From contig CALRCE010000008.1 in the NCBI GenBank assembly GCA_943354505.1, positions 1-40,948 on the forward strand: 40,948 bases of DNA, in the 5' to 3' direction. Positions 1 to 8,527 of the stretch are shown in pieces. Under the pieces are notes generated by a model. The model saw only the letters and a program-made list of their open reading frames with translations. It made no database searches and was not told the origin of the DNA. The position numbers and the translations under genes were made by a program. Position 1 is the stretch's first letter. Each line of letters begins with the position of its first letter. The DNA is from Candidatus Peribacteria bacterium (GTDB taxonomy: Bacteria; Patescibacteriota; Gracilibacteria; UBA1369; 2-02-FULL-48-14).

Positions 1-126
1 TTTCCTTCTTTGGCATACGCCTATTGGCTGAGTTATGCGATTTCAAACGCCGATAGTGTACTCACCCTTGCGCAGAAATCAAGCCTCTTTGAGCAAACTC
101 TGACAAATCGATTTATTGGGCTCTAA
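1..126 (+). CDS. 3' end of an unrecognised, possibly membrane protein (partial)
   Basis: Frame 1 is open from the first base to a TAA at 124-126 and encodes the last 41 residues of a protein whose start lies outside the window. The fragment begins with an aromatic, hydrophobic stretch (AYAYWLSYAI) and ends NRFIGL. The pattern ADSVLTLAQKSSLFEQTL is loosely like the last repeat of EamA-type transporters, but it is too short to assign. It is convergent with the protease-like gene, 11 bases away. Being the last part of a longer reading frame is the main support. Confidence 0.45.
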   Translation, partial: FPSLAYAYWLSYAISNADSVLTLAQKSSLFEQTLTNRFIGL

Positions 127-137
127 AAACCCTGATT

Positions 138-944
138 TTACTCAGCTTGAGCAGGTCTCTCAAGAAAGAGCCGTTTGATTTCAGGGAATTGTTCGGGATC
201 CAAACCAGTGGTCCGTTGAAAAGCAGAGGCCATGGTTTTTAAATGATAATGAACAACGGCGAGGTGGAGTTCCTGTAAAAGTTTAATGTCAAAATGAAAG
301 TAGTAGTCAGATCTCTGAGGATTATCAAAAACATCGGCTATTATTTTTTCTCTCAAGCCAACAACATGAGGCTCTGACCCTAGATTGCCCAAGAAAGTAT
401 GTAATCTTTCTCTTAGAAATGCAGTCCTACGGGCCACAACTTGTTCCACCGTGACCCCCTCTTCAATGCCATCCATACAATCTATAGTCCCACTGTCTCC
501 AACGGCTGCATGTAAAGCAAGTTGAGCCTTCCTTCCAATATTACGATGCCTCGTAGCCATGAAAGTGAATGCCCCTCCACTTCCGGCAAAGTGAGGAACG
601 TAGCTTCGGGTCGTAGACCCATTTTTATGGACATGATCGATAATCACTTCAAGCATTCGATATACAACAGTAGACCCACCGCCCGTATTAATTCCAAAAC
701 TAAGATTTGCATCTCTTTTTTGAATCTCATCAAGCATCTGTTGAGCTGAGTATATTTTTGGGGTAAAACCAAGTTGTTCTATAACTCGAGCCAGCCGTAC
801 TCTAAAATCCTGAGGTGGCATCCGCGTAGGATCAAAAAGCACAGGCTGCTCTGCATCACTAAAGTAAACCTTAAAAGGATCCCCAAGTTCAAAAGGCTTA
901 TCCAAAAGTACAACGGCTTCGCCTTTTCTCTGCGTTTTAGACAT
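138..944 (-). CDS. ClpP/SppA-fold serine protease-like protein
   Basis: A 268-residue protein with a ClpP/crotonase-type core: SFGINTGGG at about residues 82-90 (the glycine-rich oxyanion strand), HFAGSGGAFTFMA at 118-130 with a likely nucleophile Ser122, and LALHAA with His145. These match in order the INSPGG, ASMGAF and MIHQP blocks of ClpP-like peptidases. The C-terminal third (about 150-268) is helical and unlike ClpP, so it may belong to a divergent ClpP-like or SDH family. There is no signal peptide, suggesting cytoplasmic location. The third triad residue was not identified. The ATG lies 18 nt after the inferred transcription start of a good promoter (969-997), so the gene is probably monocistronic. 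Exact family and substrate are unknown. Confidence 0.7.
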   Translation of the reverse strand: MSKTQRKGEAVVLLDKPFELGDPFKVYFSDAEQPVLFDPTRMPPQDFRVRLARVIEQLGFTPKIYSAQQMLDEIQKRDANLSFGINTGGGSTVVYRMLEVIIDHVHKNGSTTRSYVPHFAGSGGAFTFMATRHRNIGRKAQLALHAAVGDSGTIDCMDGIEEGVTVEQVVARRTAFLRERLHTFLGNLGSEPHVVGLREKIIADVFDNPQRSDYYFHFDIKLLQELHLAVVHYHLKTMASAFQRTTGLDPEQFPEIKRLFLERPAQAE

Positions 945-968
945 TTATACTAACCTTTAGAAGCGCGC

Positions 969-997
969 ATCATAAAACATACTTAGCTTTTAGGCAA
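969..997 (-). promoter_or_regulatory. promoter of the ClpP-like gene
   Basis: On the minus strand, TTGCCT (997-992), 17 bases, then TATGAT (974-969). Transcription would start near 962, giving a leader of about 18 nt before the ATG at 944. Confidence 0.6.
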
Positions 998-1004
998 GTA
1001 TGTT
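976..1004. promoter_or_regulatory. inverted repeat over the promoter (operator or weak terminator)
   Basis: AACATACTT (976-984) and AAGTATGTT (996-1004) form a perfect 9-bp inverted repeat with an 11-nt loop. It covers the spacer and the -35 box of the protease-like gene's promoter. It could be an operator, or a hairpin ending uvrB transcription, since on the minus strand it runs into TTTTATG. Confidence 0.45.
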
Positions 1005-1011
1005 CCGTACG

Positions 1012-2994
1012 CTAAATCCCCGCCTTCCCTCTGAGCTCTTCAATCTCATCACGCAGCACCGCCGCCTTTTCGAACTGCATGTTTTGAGCAGCCAAGTCCA
1101 TTTCCGTTTCCAGACTTTGAATGAGGCGGAACAGCTCTTCTTTAGGCACTTTCTTGGTGTTGTAGCGACGAACTTCCTTCTTTTCTTGTTCTTTGCGGTG
1201 CATTTCAATGTCCTTGATCGCTTTTTTAATCGTGGTGGGCGTGATGCCGTGTTTTTCGTTGTGAGCAACCTGAATGCTGCGACGACGATTGGTTTCATCG
1301 AGAGCCCCTTGCATGCCTGCCGTAACCTTATCGGCATACATTATAACGCGTCCTTCCGAATTACGGGCCGCACGTCCAATGGTTTGAATGAGCGCCGGTG
1401 TGCTGCGCAAGAACCCTTCCTTGTCCGCATCCAAAATCGCCACCAATGACACTTCTGGCAAATCCAATCCTTCACGCAACAAGTTGATCCCCACGAGCAC
1501 ATCGAAAACCCCGAGCCGCAAATCGCGCAAAATCGAAATCCTATCCAAAGTGTCCACGTCAGAATGGAGGTACTGAACTTTCACTCCCGCCTCAGTCAAA
1601 TACTCGGTTAAATCTTCGGCACTGCGCTTAGTGAGCGTCGTCACGAGCACACGTTCTTTTCGTTCCACACGTTGGCGAATCTCTTCCATCAAGTCATCGA
1701 TCTGTCCTTCTTTTTTACGCACCGAAATCTCAGGATCAATGAGCCCCGTGGGACGAATGATCTGTTCCACCAAAGCGTTCTTATTGGCCATTTCGTACTT
1801 GCCCGGCGTCGCAGAAACATAAATCACATTGTTCATGTACTGCTCGAATTCGTTGAACTTCAGTGGACGATTGTCGAAAGCGGAAGGCAAACGGAAACCG
1901 TGTTCCACGAGCGACTGTTTACGAGAAAGGTTCCCATTGTGCATGGCTCCAATTTGAGGCACGGACATGTGGGATTCGTCGATGACCATCAAAAAGTCTT
2001 TGGGGAAATAATCCATCAAAGTGGCAGGCCGCCCATCCGGCATTCCGTCGTTGTTGAGATAACGAACATAGTTTTCAATCCCACTCACGTAGCCGGTCTC
2101 TTGCAAAATTTCCAAATCGTACTCGGTGCGTGTTTTGAGACGCTCTGCTTCAAGACCCTTGCCCATTTGGCGAAGTTCATCGACACGAAGATCCAAGTCT
2201 TTGCGAATTTCCACCACCGCGCGTTTGATCTTTTCTTCGGTCGTCACCGAGTGCTTAGCAGGGAAAATCGTGGCCTCATCCATCTCTCCCATGATTTCAC
2301 CCGTGAAGGGTTCCACCTCCGAAATTTTTTCAATTTCGTCGTCCCAGAACTCAAAACGAATCGCCGTGTCTCCTCCTGGAGGAAAGACTTCGAGAACGTC
2401 ACCGAGCACGTGGAACATGCCCTGTTTAAAATCCATGGCCGCACGGGTGTATTGCAAATCCGTGAGCTGACGAAGCAATTTGTCTCGCTGAATATGCCCC
2501 CCCTGCTTGAGTTCGATGCGCATATCCAAATACTCTTTTGGAGATCCGAGTCCATAAATACAAGACACCGAAGCCACCACAATGGTGTCCGACCGCGTCA
2601 GCAAATTTTCCGTCGCCTTGTGTCGATACTTGTCGATCTCTTCGTTGATTTGCGCGTCTTTTTCAATGTAGGTGTCCGAAACCGCGATATACGCCTCCGG
2701 CTGATAATAGTCGTAGTAGGAAACAAAATAACTCACCGCGTTGTCCGGGAAAATATCCCGAAGTTCACTACAAATCTGGGCCGCCAAGGTTTTGTTGTGC
2801 ACGACCACCAAGGTTGGCTTTTGAATTTGAGCCACCACGTTGGCGATTGTAAACGTTTTCCCCGTTCCCGTCGCTCCCAGCAAAACTTGCTTATTATTCC
2901 CACTTTTAACATTCGCCACCAAGGCTTCAATGGCCTTGGGCTGATCTCCCTTAGGAGTCATGGCAGACGAAATGGTGAACTTTTTTTGAAGCAT
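1012..2994 (-). CDS. uvrB: UvrABC system protein B
   Basis: UvrB is the damage-verifying DNA helicase-like subunit of bacterial nucleotide excision repair; it is loaded by UvrA and recruits UvrC. This 660-residue protein has Walker A GATGTGKT at about 40-47, the beta-hairpin signature [10 protein letters not shown] that inserts into DNA, the DEAD-like box VIDESH, the C-terminal helicase motifs ([22 protein letters not shown]) and a final UVR domain ([18 protein letters not shown]). Length is normal for the family. ATG at 2994 is preferred over a TTG 18 nt upstream because family proteins begin about ten residues before PKGDQP. A small hairpin AGTGC/GCACT (3004-3017) lies just upstream of the start. 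The gene follows a small unknown gene in the same direction. Confidence 0.97.
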   Translation of the reverse strand: MLQKKFTISSAMTPKGDQPKAIEALVANVKSGNNKQVLLGATGTGKTFTIANVVAQIQKPTLVVVHNKTLAAQICSELRDIFPDNAVSYFVSYYDYYQPEAYIAVSDTYIEKDAQINEEIDKYRHKATENLLTRSDTIVVASVSCIYGLGSPKEYLDMRIELKQGGHIQRDKLLRQLTDLQYTRAAMDFKQGMFHVLGDVLEVFPPGGDTAIRFEFWDDEIEKISEVEPFTGEIMGEMDEATIFPAKHSVTTEEKIKRAVVEIRKDLDLRVDELRQMGKGLEAERLKTRTEYDLEILQETGYVSGIENYVRYLNNDGMPDGRPATLMDYFPKDFLMVIDESHMSVPQIGAMHNGNLSRKQSLVEHGFRLPSAFDNRPLKFNEFEQYMNNVIYVSATPGKYEMANKNALVEQIIRPTGLIDPEISVRKKEGQIDDLMEEIRQRVERKERVLVTTLTKRSAEDLTEYLTEAGVKVQYLHSDVDTLDRISILRDLRLGVFDVLVGINLLREGLDLPEVSLVAILDADKEGFLRSTPALIQTIGRAARNSEGRVIMYADKVTAGMQGALDETNRRRSIQVAHNEKHGITPTTIKKAIKDIEMHRKEQEKKEVRRYNTKKVPKEELFRLIQSLETEMDLAAQNMQFEKAAVLRDEIEELRGKAGI

Positions 2995-3048
2995 GAGAAA
3001 AGAAGTGCCCAAGCACTCTACCGGAAAAAAGACTGGATTTCTAGCAAA

Positions 3049-3462
3049 CTACGCCTTCCTTCTCATCCTCCACAAAGTGGTGGAAGAAAGTTCACGCTTA
3101 AAGTCATCTCCAGTAATCGAGAAATACCAGCGGTTGTTCCACCTCAAAAAACCAGGGCATACCCTCCACCGTTCCTGATTCGGACACGTCCAGACTCCCA
3201 AAGCTAAAATGTCTTGGCGACTGTCAGGATGTTTTGTAGGAACGGCGGCACAAAAACCATTCCAAGGGGTACTCCCCACTGGATGCACATCTGCAGTGGG
3301 CGGACTTCCAAAATTGAGAGCTTCAAATTGAAGCCTTCTCAGTTGCTCAAGCAATGCCTCCATTTGCGTACGACTGTAGACACGAGGCTTGGCATCTGCC
3401 CAATCCTGAACCCGATCAGAATCAAACAGGCTTTCGTTCAGTACAAGAGAAGGAGTACCCAT
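3049..3462 (-). CDS. conserved-looking hypothetical protein
   Basis: A 137-residue soluble protein that I do not recognise. It is rich in Trp and Arg in its second half (GVWTCPNQERWRVCPGFLRWNNRWYF), with three Cys residues and no signal peptide or membrane segment. The ATG at 3462 is chosen because AGGTG, one of the few convincing Shine-Dalgarno sequences in the window, lies 5 nt upstream; an in-frame GTG at 3468 is less likely. It lies 54 nt upstream of uvrB on the same strand and may be cotranscribed with it, which would not prove a repair role. Confidence 0.6.
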   Translation of the reverse strand: MGTPSLVLNESLFDSDRVQDWADAKPRVYSRTQMEALLEQLRRLQFEALNFGSPPTADVHPVGSTPWNGFCAAVPTKHPDSRQDILALGVWTCPNQERWRVCPGFLRWNNRWYFSITGDDFKRELSSTTLWRMRRKA

Positions 3463-3674
3463 ATTCACCTAGGAAAAAATCGTTTTTCTAAGGATCGATG
3501 ACACCTAGCCCCAGAAGTAGCTAAAACAAAAACTCTAGAGATGCGAGACACGGCTTCCCAATTCTTTGGATTTAAAAGCAGAAAATGAAGTGATTGAATG
3601 GACAACATGCTAGTAAAATAACATCAAACTCAGTATTGTCAAGCTTTTCCCGTCCTGCCCAAAGCAAAGCACGG

Positions 3675-3680
3675 TATGAT
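3675..3680 (+). promoter_or_regulatory. -10 element upstream of the IMPase-family gene
   Basis: TATGAT ends 21 nt before the ATG at 3702. No good -35 lies 16-18 bases upstream. The 239-nt gap 3463-3701 otherwise holds only an imperfect A/T-rich palindrome near 3468-3493, just upstream of the neighbouring minus-strand gene; I see nothing else in it. Confidence 0.35.
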
Positions 3681-3701
3681 GGAATCCAATCAACCACGCC
3701 T

Positions 3702-4505
3702 ATGCCCACCACGCACCTCCTTCAAATCGCCAAAAAACTCGCCCACGATGCGGGAAAAATGGCCCTTAAGTTTCAACAAAAAGGCTTCACCGTCGACTTT
3801 AAAGACGGCAACCCTCTCAACCTCGTGACGGAAGCGGACAAAGCAGTGGACGACTTCCTCGTCAAAACCATCCGCAATAACTTTCCGGATCACTCTATTT
3901 TGACCGAGGAATCCGGTGCCATCGACGGCCCAGGAGACTACAAATGGATCATAGACCCCATCGACGGAACCAGCAATTTTGCCCACGGTATTCCCCTCTT
4001 CGCCATCTCCATCGCCATCACCCACAAAGGAAAACCCATCATCGGTGTGGTAGAAATTCCAGGTTTAAAAGAAAGTTTTTGGGCTCAAGAAGGAAACGGT
4101 GCCTACATTGGAATGAAACGCATCGAAGTGTCTAAAGTGAACAGCTTCCAAAAAGCGCTCATGGCCACGGGCTTCTCTTACGATCGCCAAGGTGAACGTT
4201 TCGACAAGAACATGAAGATCTTCCACGAATTCTACAAACCCAGCCTCGGTCTTCGCCGCAGCGGTTCCGCCGCCATGGATTTGTGCTTCCTCGCCTGTGG
4301 TCGTTACGACGCATTCTGGGAATACGACCTCAAATCCTGGGACATCGCAGCAGGCAAAATCATCGTCGAAGAAGCCGGCGGCATGGTCACCAATATCGAC
4401 GGAACGCCTCTCAACCCAAAGAACGGCGCCTTGCTCGCCACCAACGGATCCTTGCACAACACGCTGCTCGAAAAACTCAAAGCCCTGGGCGCAGACAAGA
4501 TCTAA
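3702..4505 (+). CDS. inositol monophosphatase family protein
   Basis: This 267-residue protein carries the metal-dependent phosphatase signature of the IMPase/FBPase/CysQ superfamily: a GNPLNLVTEAD block at about 36-46, the EE pair near residue 70, DPIDGTSNF at 85-93 binding Mg2+, and WDIAAGKIIVEEAGG near the C-terminus. Such enzymes hydrolyse inositol phosphates, histidinol phosphate, PAP or sugar phosphates, and the substrate cannot be read from sequence. ATG at 3702 gives the usual N-terminus; an upstream in-frame ATG at 3594 would add 36 atypical residues. Its TAA overlaps the stop codon of the convergent DUF885 gene by 4 nt, with no terminator between them. Confidence 0.92.
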   Translation: MPTTHLLQIAKKLAHDAGKMALKFQQKGFTVDFKDGNPLNLVTEADKAVDDFLVKTIRNNFPDHSILTEESGAIDGPGDYKWIIDPIDGTSNFAHGIPLFAISIAITHKGKPIIGVVEIPGLKESFWAQEGNGAYIGMKRIEVSKVNSFQKALMATGFSYDRQGERFDKNMKIFHEFYKPSLGLRRSGSAAMDLCFLACGRYDAFWEYDLKSWDIAAGKIIVEEAGGMVTNIDGTPLNPKNGALLATNGSLHNTLLEKLKALGADKI

Positions 4506-5854
4506 ACAGGGAATTTTTGCTTAAACAAGTTCAGATCAATAGGACTTTTGGGCGTGAGGATCGCCTGCGCCACTCCAGGTAAACCATACTTTCGGATAGC
4601 CTCCATTACAGCACGAATGCCCGTGACATAAATCGGCCTATAGCCCATCTGGAAATCACGGGGCAAGTCCAGAAAAGACTTAACACGCTCAGGCTTAGCT
4701 CCAAACTGCATGATAAGTTCTCCTCCAACAACTTCTTTCTCAGCTTTATCAAGAAACCGTCTGCGTACTGCATGGAGTCCACCCAGTGCTCCCAAGTAGC
4801 TGGCACTCATGGCAACTCGAATTGAGGGCGGCATTCCCTCTTCCGGGTAAAGAGCAAAAGGAGCAGACATTGCCCAACCTTCCGCAAGTCCCAAGGCAGG
4901 ACCAGGCATAACTCCAAATGCACTCATAGAAGGCAGAATTCCTTTCCGAGTAGCAGCATCCAGAAACGTCGAATGAAGATGATGCCCAGGGAAAGCTTCA
5001 TGAGCTAATGTATAACTATTCAGTGGGTCATTGAGTGTGGGCTCTTGTGCTGTACCCGTCGCAATGCTCAATTCCCCATCAAACTGAGGTCTCCCATCCA
5101 CCTCAGTGCCAGTATACAAATGAAGACTGTAAACACCTGGAACAAAGTTCGTATTCAAGCGAGAAAAACTTGTCACACTAGGATCCAATCCTAAAACGTC
5201 CAGGTTAAGGGCTGGCAAAATCCGTTCACGGGTCAGTGCCTCCAGCTCCAAAGATCGCTCTTCAAACCACCTCTGCACTTCGCTCTGAGGAAAATTCAAC
5301 CGAGGGTCCTGACGAAAGCGAGCCAGTGATTCATGAAGCGGAAGGGCATCGACTGAGCGTCCAAGAACAACACCCAATGCAGCTTTAAGTTCTGCTTGGA
5401 CTTGGGCTAAATGCTCTGAGTCAATGCTTTCAAGTGAGCTTCCTGTCGAACGAGGAACGATATCTTCCAAACTCATTTCAGGTTTCATTCCTCGCCTCAC
5501 CAAAGCAGCATCGCGAAAATACTCAAGCGTCGCTACTGCGCGATCAACCACTCCTTGCGTTTCTGAGGTGGCACCCCGTGCACGTTCACGAGTGGTTCGA
5601 GCAAGCGCATCCAGATCATGGGCCTTTAGTAAGGCTTCGGTCGCACTTTTTAGTTGAGCAGACTTTTCCTTTTCATCAGAAGATGGCTCTTGATGCGCAG
5701 CAAGTAAGGCTCGATAGCTTGAGTCTTCCAGAATACCTAGGTGCAATAAACGTCTAGCAGGTGCCTGGTAAAACACTCCCATGCCTTCAGGCTTAAGCCC
5801 TGAAACTCCCAGCTCTTGTTTTAAACCTGGAACGGGAGGCACATCTCCATTCAT
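4502..5854 (-). CDS. DUF885 family putative metallopeptidase
   Basis: A 450-residue protein with the zinc-site signature HEAFPGHH at about 285-292, followed by GLAEGWAMSAP, which supplies the usual downstream Glu of DUF885 proteins. The C-terminus (QMGYRPIYVTGIRAVMEAIRKYG) also fits. These proteins resemble gluzincin peptidases, but most have no proven substrate. Typical members are about 550-600 residues, so the N-terminus is short. The frame stays open upstream of the ATG for about 20 codons after a GTG at 5863 but has no further usual start codon, hinting at N-terminal loss or an unusual start. No signal peptide is visible. Its stop overlaps the IMPase-family gene by 4 nt. Confidence 0.85.
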   Translation of the reverse strand: MNGDVPPVPGLKQELGVSGLKPEGMGVFYQAPARRLLHLGILEDSSYRALLAAHQEPSSDEKEKSAQLKSATEALLKAHDLDALARTTRERARGATSETQGVVDRAVATLEYFRDAALVRRGMKPEMSLEDIVPRSTGSSLESIDSEHLAQVQAELKAALGVVLGRSVDALPLHESLARFRQDPRLNFPQSEVQRWFEERSLELEALTRERILPALNLDVLGLDPSVTSFSRLNTNFVPGVYSLHLYTGTEVDGRPQFDGELSIATGTAQEPTLNDPLNSYTLAHEAFPGHHLHSTFLDAATRKGILPSMSAFGVMPGPALGLAEGWAMSAPFALYPEEGMPPSIRVAMSASYLGALGGLHAVRRRFLDKAEKEVVGGELIMQFGAKPERVKSFLDLPRDFQMGYRPIYVTGIRAVMEAIRKYGLPGVAQAILTPKSPIDLNLFKQKFPV

Positions 5855-5978
5855 AGCGCCCACTAAAGTAGCAAGGTCAGCATAGGGTCGAGAATAGTCA
5901 GAATTTTCGCTAATAAGGTAGATCTAAGAAGAAACATTCTAAAACAATGGTAGAAATAATCAATCTTTTGTCAAAATC

Positions 5979-6007
5979 TTGCCTAAATTGCCCTTTTGTC
6001 TTAGGAT
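5979..6007 (+). promoter_or_regulatory. tRNA-Arg promoter
   Basis: TTGCCT (5979-5984), 17 bases, TAGGAT (6002-6007), ending 10 nt before the mature tRNA. Confidence 0.65.
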
Positions 6008-6017
6008 GCCCGCACGT

Positions 6018-6094
6018 GATCGTGTAGCTCAGTTGGATAGAGCATCAGCTTGCGGAGCTGAGGGTCGCAGGTTCGACTCCTGCCACGGTCACCA
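6018..6094 (+). tRNA. tRNA-Arg(GCG)
   Basis: A 77-nt cloverleaf: acceptor GATCGTG/CACGGTC with one U-G pair, D arm GCTC/GAGC, anticodon stem TCAGC/GCTGA, loop TTGCGGA, T arm GCAGG/CCTGC, discriminator A and encoded CCA. The anticodon at 6052-6054 is GCG, reading CGC and CGU. A20 in the D loop and C35 are arginine identity elements, which supports the assignment. Most bacteria use an A34 (inosine) ACG tRNA for this box, so the G34 form is notable. It may continue into csaA, whose ATG lies 28 nt downstream. Confidence 0.95.
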
Positions 6095-6122
6095 TTTTAG
6101 TGGTGGCTTGCCCACCTAAACA

Positions 6123-6464
6123 ATGAACACTGAAATCTTCTGGTCTGATTTTGAAAAAGTAGAGCTGCGTGTGGGCACCATCCTCACTGCAGAGGATTTT
6201 CCTGAAGCCCGTAAATCCGCCTACAAATTGACCATCGACCTCGGGCCAGAAATCGGCGTGAAACACAGTAGTGCTCAAATCACCAAACACTACAAAAAAG
6301 AAGAGCTCATCGGGAAACAAGTCCTCTGCGTGTGCAACTTCCCACCCAAGCAAATCGGGCCCTTTATTTCGGAAGTGCTCACCACCGGGTTCTACGACGA
6401 AAACAGCGACGTGATCCTCGCGACACCCGATAAAAAATCGCCAAATGGAGCAAAGCTGGCCTAA
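6123..6464 (+). CDS. csaA: CsaA-like tRNA-binding domain protein
   Basis: A 113-residue stand-alone OB-fold tRNA-binding domain. The features are FWSDFEKVELRVGTILTAEDFPEARKSAYKLTIDLG at the start (the family VGxIxxxExxPxARKxxYKLxID pattern), KHSSAQITKHY in the middle and the C-terminal FxxEVLTTGFYDENSDVIL block. CsaA was described as an export-related chaperone in Bacillus; the same fold occurs in MetRS C-termini and Trbp111. Length is normal. It lies just after tRNA-Arg and ends with CTAA, shared with the convergent rpe stop over 4 nt. Confidence 0.93.
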   Translation: MNTEIFWSDFEKVELRVGTILTAEDFPEARKSAYKLTIDLGPEIGVKHSSAQITKHYKKEELIGKQVLCVCNFPPKQIGPFISEVLTTGFYDENSDVILATPDKKSPNGAKLA

Positions 6465-7093
6465 ACACGCAAACTTTGAATGGCAGCCAAGCGATCCGCC
6501 GCTCCAAAAATAAAGGATCCAGCCACTAAAACCGTTGCCCCCGCTTCCACACACTGCTTGCCCGTTTCGGCGTTAATTCCACCATCCACAGCAATTTCAA
6601 GGTTTACATTCAAACTGCGAATGTGACGGATTTTATCGAGCGCATCAGGAATAAAAACCTGTCCACCAAAACCAGGATGGACACTCATCACTAAAACACT
6701 GTCCACGTCTTGAAGTAGGCCTTCCACACTAGACACCGGCGTTTCTGGATTGAGCGAAACTCCCGCCTTCATTCCAAGCTCGTGAATCTTTGAAATGAGC
6801 CCAAGAGGATCTTTCGTGGTTTCCACATGAAAAATAAAGAGGTGGGCACCGGCTTTTTGGAAGTCTTCCAAATAATTTTCGGGATGTTCCACCATCAGAT
6901 GGCACTCGAGCGGCAAACTCGTCTTGATGCAACGCACCACAGGCGCACCAAAGGTCAGGTTGGGGACGAAGTGTCTGTCCATCACATCCACGTGCAAACT
7001 GTCCACATGAGGTTCAACCGTGGCGATGTCGTCATTGAGTCGCCCAAAATCCGCGGACAGAATGGACGGCGAAATTAAGACTTTACTGTTCAT
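6461..7093 (-). CDS. rpe: ribulose-phosphate 3-epimerase
   Basis: Interconverts D-ribulose 5-phosphate and D-xylulose 5-phosphate in the pentose phosphate pathway. The 210-residue TIM barrel shows the standard series ISPSILSADFGRL (catalytic Asp), HVDVMDRHFVPNLTFG (metal ligands His/Asp), HLMVEHP, MSVHPGFGGQVF, the catalytic Asp in AVDGGIN, and the phosphate-binding VLVAGSFIFG. ATG at 7093 begins directly at MNSKVLISPS and overlaps rpiB by 11 nt; the longer frame adds an atypical extension. It is the last gene of the tktN-tktC-prs-rpiB-rpe cluster. Confidence 0.96.
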   Translation of the reverse strand: MNSKVLISPSILSADFGRLNDDIATVEPHVDSLHVDVMDRHFVPNLTFGAPVVRCIKTSLPLECHLMVEHPENYLEDFQKAGAHLFIFHVETTKDPLGLISKIHELGMKAGVSLNPETPVSSVEGLLQDVDSVLVMSVHPGFGGQVFIPDALDKIRHIRSLNVNLEIAVDGGINAETGKQCVEAGATVLVAGSFIFGAADRLAAIQSLRV

Positions 7094-7529
7094 TTTCGAT
7101 GGCAGTGATTTTTTCAACACGAGCAAGGTGACGTCCTGCTTCAAAACTCGTGGTCAAGAAGGTGTCCACCACTTCCTTAGCCGTTTCTTCGCCCAGCGTG
7201 CGGGCCCCCACCGTCACAATGTTTGCATCATTGTGCAGTCGTGAAAATTTTGCCTCCGTCACATCATGCACATTCGCCGCACGGATGCCCTTCACTTTGT
7301 TCGCCGCAATCGCCACACCGATTCCCGTTCCACACACCAAAATTCCAGCACTGTCTTTGTTGGTTCTCACTTTCTCAGCCACCTCGCGAGCGATATCTGG
7401 ATAATCCACCTTCACTTCCGCATCAAAAGTTCCGAGGTCCAAAACTTCCTGTCCTTGAGCTTTCAAGTGCTCTCGAAGCACATTCTTGAGTCCAAATCCT
7501 GCGTGATCACTACCGATGTAAATAGACAT
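7083..7529 (-). CDS. rpiB: ribose-5-phosphate isomerase B
   Basis: Interconverts ribose 5-phosphate and ribulose 5-phosphate. The 148-residue RpiB-type protein (not RpiA) has IGSDHAGFGLK at the N-terminus, YPDIA, the active-site Cys in GILVCGTGIGVAIAANK, the NVHD motif, and the His/Asn block SRLHNDANIVTVGAR. Length is normal for the LacAB/RpiB family. It begins 8 nt after prs and overlaps rpe, which fits one transcript feeding ribose 5-phosphate to PRPP synthase. Confidence 0.96.
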   Translation of the reverse strand: MSIYIGSDHAGFGLKNVLREHLKAQGQEVLDLGTFDAEVKVDYPDIAREVAEKVRTNKDSAGILVCGTGIGVAIAANKVKGIRAANVHDVTEAKFSRLHNDANIVTVGARTLGEETAKEVVDTFLTTSFEAGRHLARVEKITAIENEQ

Positions 7530-7537
7530 AAAAAAAG

Positions 7538-8479
7538 TTAGAGGGCTTGAGTCACCGATCGATTCTCATGAACGCTACGAATCACACGTGCCAGCATGGG
7601 AGCCACCGAAATCGTAGTGAGCCCTTTAAACTGTTTCTCTTTGGGCAAAGGCACAGTATCCGTCACAATCACTTCTTTGAATTCAGCTTCTTTAAGGCGT
7701 TCGATCGCAGGTCCAGAGAAGATCGCATGCGTCGCCACCAAGTAAATATCCGGATTGGCACCCTGCTCCAAAAGCGCTTGATGGGCTGCACTAACACTGC
7801 CCGCCGTGTCCACCATGTCATCCACCAAAATACAGGTTCTACCCTCCACCTCTCCCACTACCGCCGTGACCTCTGCCACGTTGAAGCGAGGGCGTTTTTT
7901 AGTGAGTACCGCCAAAGGATAGTCCAACATTTGAGCCAAACGACCGGCCTCTTTTGCTGCGCCCGCATCGGGAGCCACAATCACAGGATCTTTAAATTTC
8001 TTCCTTTTGAGCGCATCAGCAAACAAGTTGCGTGTGTGCAAATTGTCCATCGGGAAGGGGAAGAATCCTTGAATCTGATCGCTATGGAAGTGAATGGAAA
8101 TCACATGATCCGCACCAGCAGCAGAAATCAAATTCGCCATGAGTTTGGCGCTGATGGGCTCACGAGGCGAGGCCACACGATCTTGGCGAGCATAACCAAA
8201 GTGAGGAATGACCACGTGCACGGTTCGTGCAAAAGAACGTTTGAGCGCATCAATCATAATGAACAATTCCATGTAATCTTCATTCACCTGCTCCGTGCAA
8301 GTTTGCACCAAAAACACATCCGCTCCCCTCACCGATTCATCCGGCTTTGCATAGATTTCCCCGCACGCAAATCGTGAGACAGACATCTTAGAAAGAGGCA
8401 CGCGAAGCTCCCGAGCAATCGCAGCGGCCAACGTGGGGTGCGAGGTGCCGGAGTAGATCTTGATGTTTTTAAGTGACAT
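7538..8479 (-). CDS. prs: ribose-phosphate pyrophosphokinase
   Basis: Makes PRPP from ribose 5-phosphate and ATP, for nucleotide, His and Trp synthesis. This 313-residue protein has the class I layout: KIYSGTSHPTLA in place of the usual FSGxxNxxLA, the flexible-loop block YARQDRVASPREPISAK, the catalytic VHVVIPHFGYARQD region, the ATP-site NLHTRNLF, and the PRPP-type phosphate loop ILVDDMVDTAGS, which substitutes Val and Ala in the usual VDDMIDTGGT. Length matches the family. It lies 48 nt after the short transketolase-like gene and 8 nt before rpiB. Confidence 0.95.
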   Translation of the reverse strand: MSLKNIKIYSGTSHPTLAAAIARELRVPLSKMSVSRFACGEIYAKPDESVRGADVFLVQTCTEQVNEDYMELFIMIDALKRSFARTVHVVIPHFGYARQDRVASPREPISAKLMANLISAAGADHVISIHFHSDQIQGFFPFPMDNLHTRNLFADALKRKKFKDPVIVAPDAGAAKEAGRLAQMLDYPLAVLTKKRPRFNVAEVTAVVGEVEGRTCILVDDMVDTAGSVSAAHQALLEQGANPDIYLVATHAIFSGPAIERLKEAEFKEVIVTDTVPLPKEKQFKGLTTISVAPMLARVIRSVHENRSVTQAL

Positions 8480-8527
8480 GCGAGGAGAATGAGCTTGTCC
8501 TTAAATTACTTCACGGAGCCTTTTAAA

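Noticed and set aside
1672-3207. 511-codon plus-strand open frame
   Set aside because: It lies wholly antisense to uvrB, whose minus-strand protein is unmistakable; the plus reading has Phe/His/Arg-rich shadow composition.
7547-8377. 276-codon plus-strand frame opposite prs
   Set aside because: Shadow of the prs coding strand.
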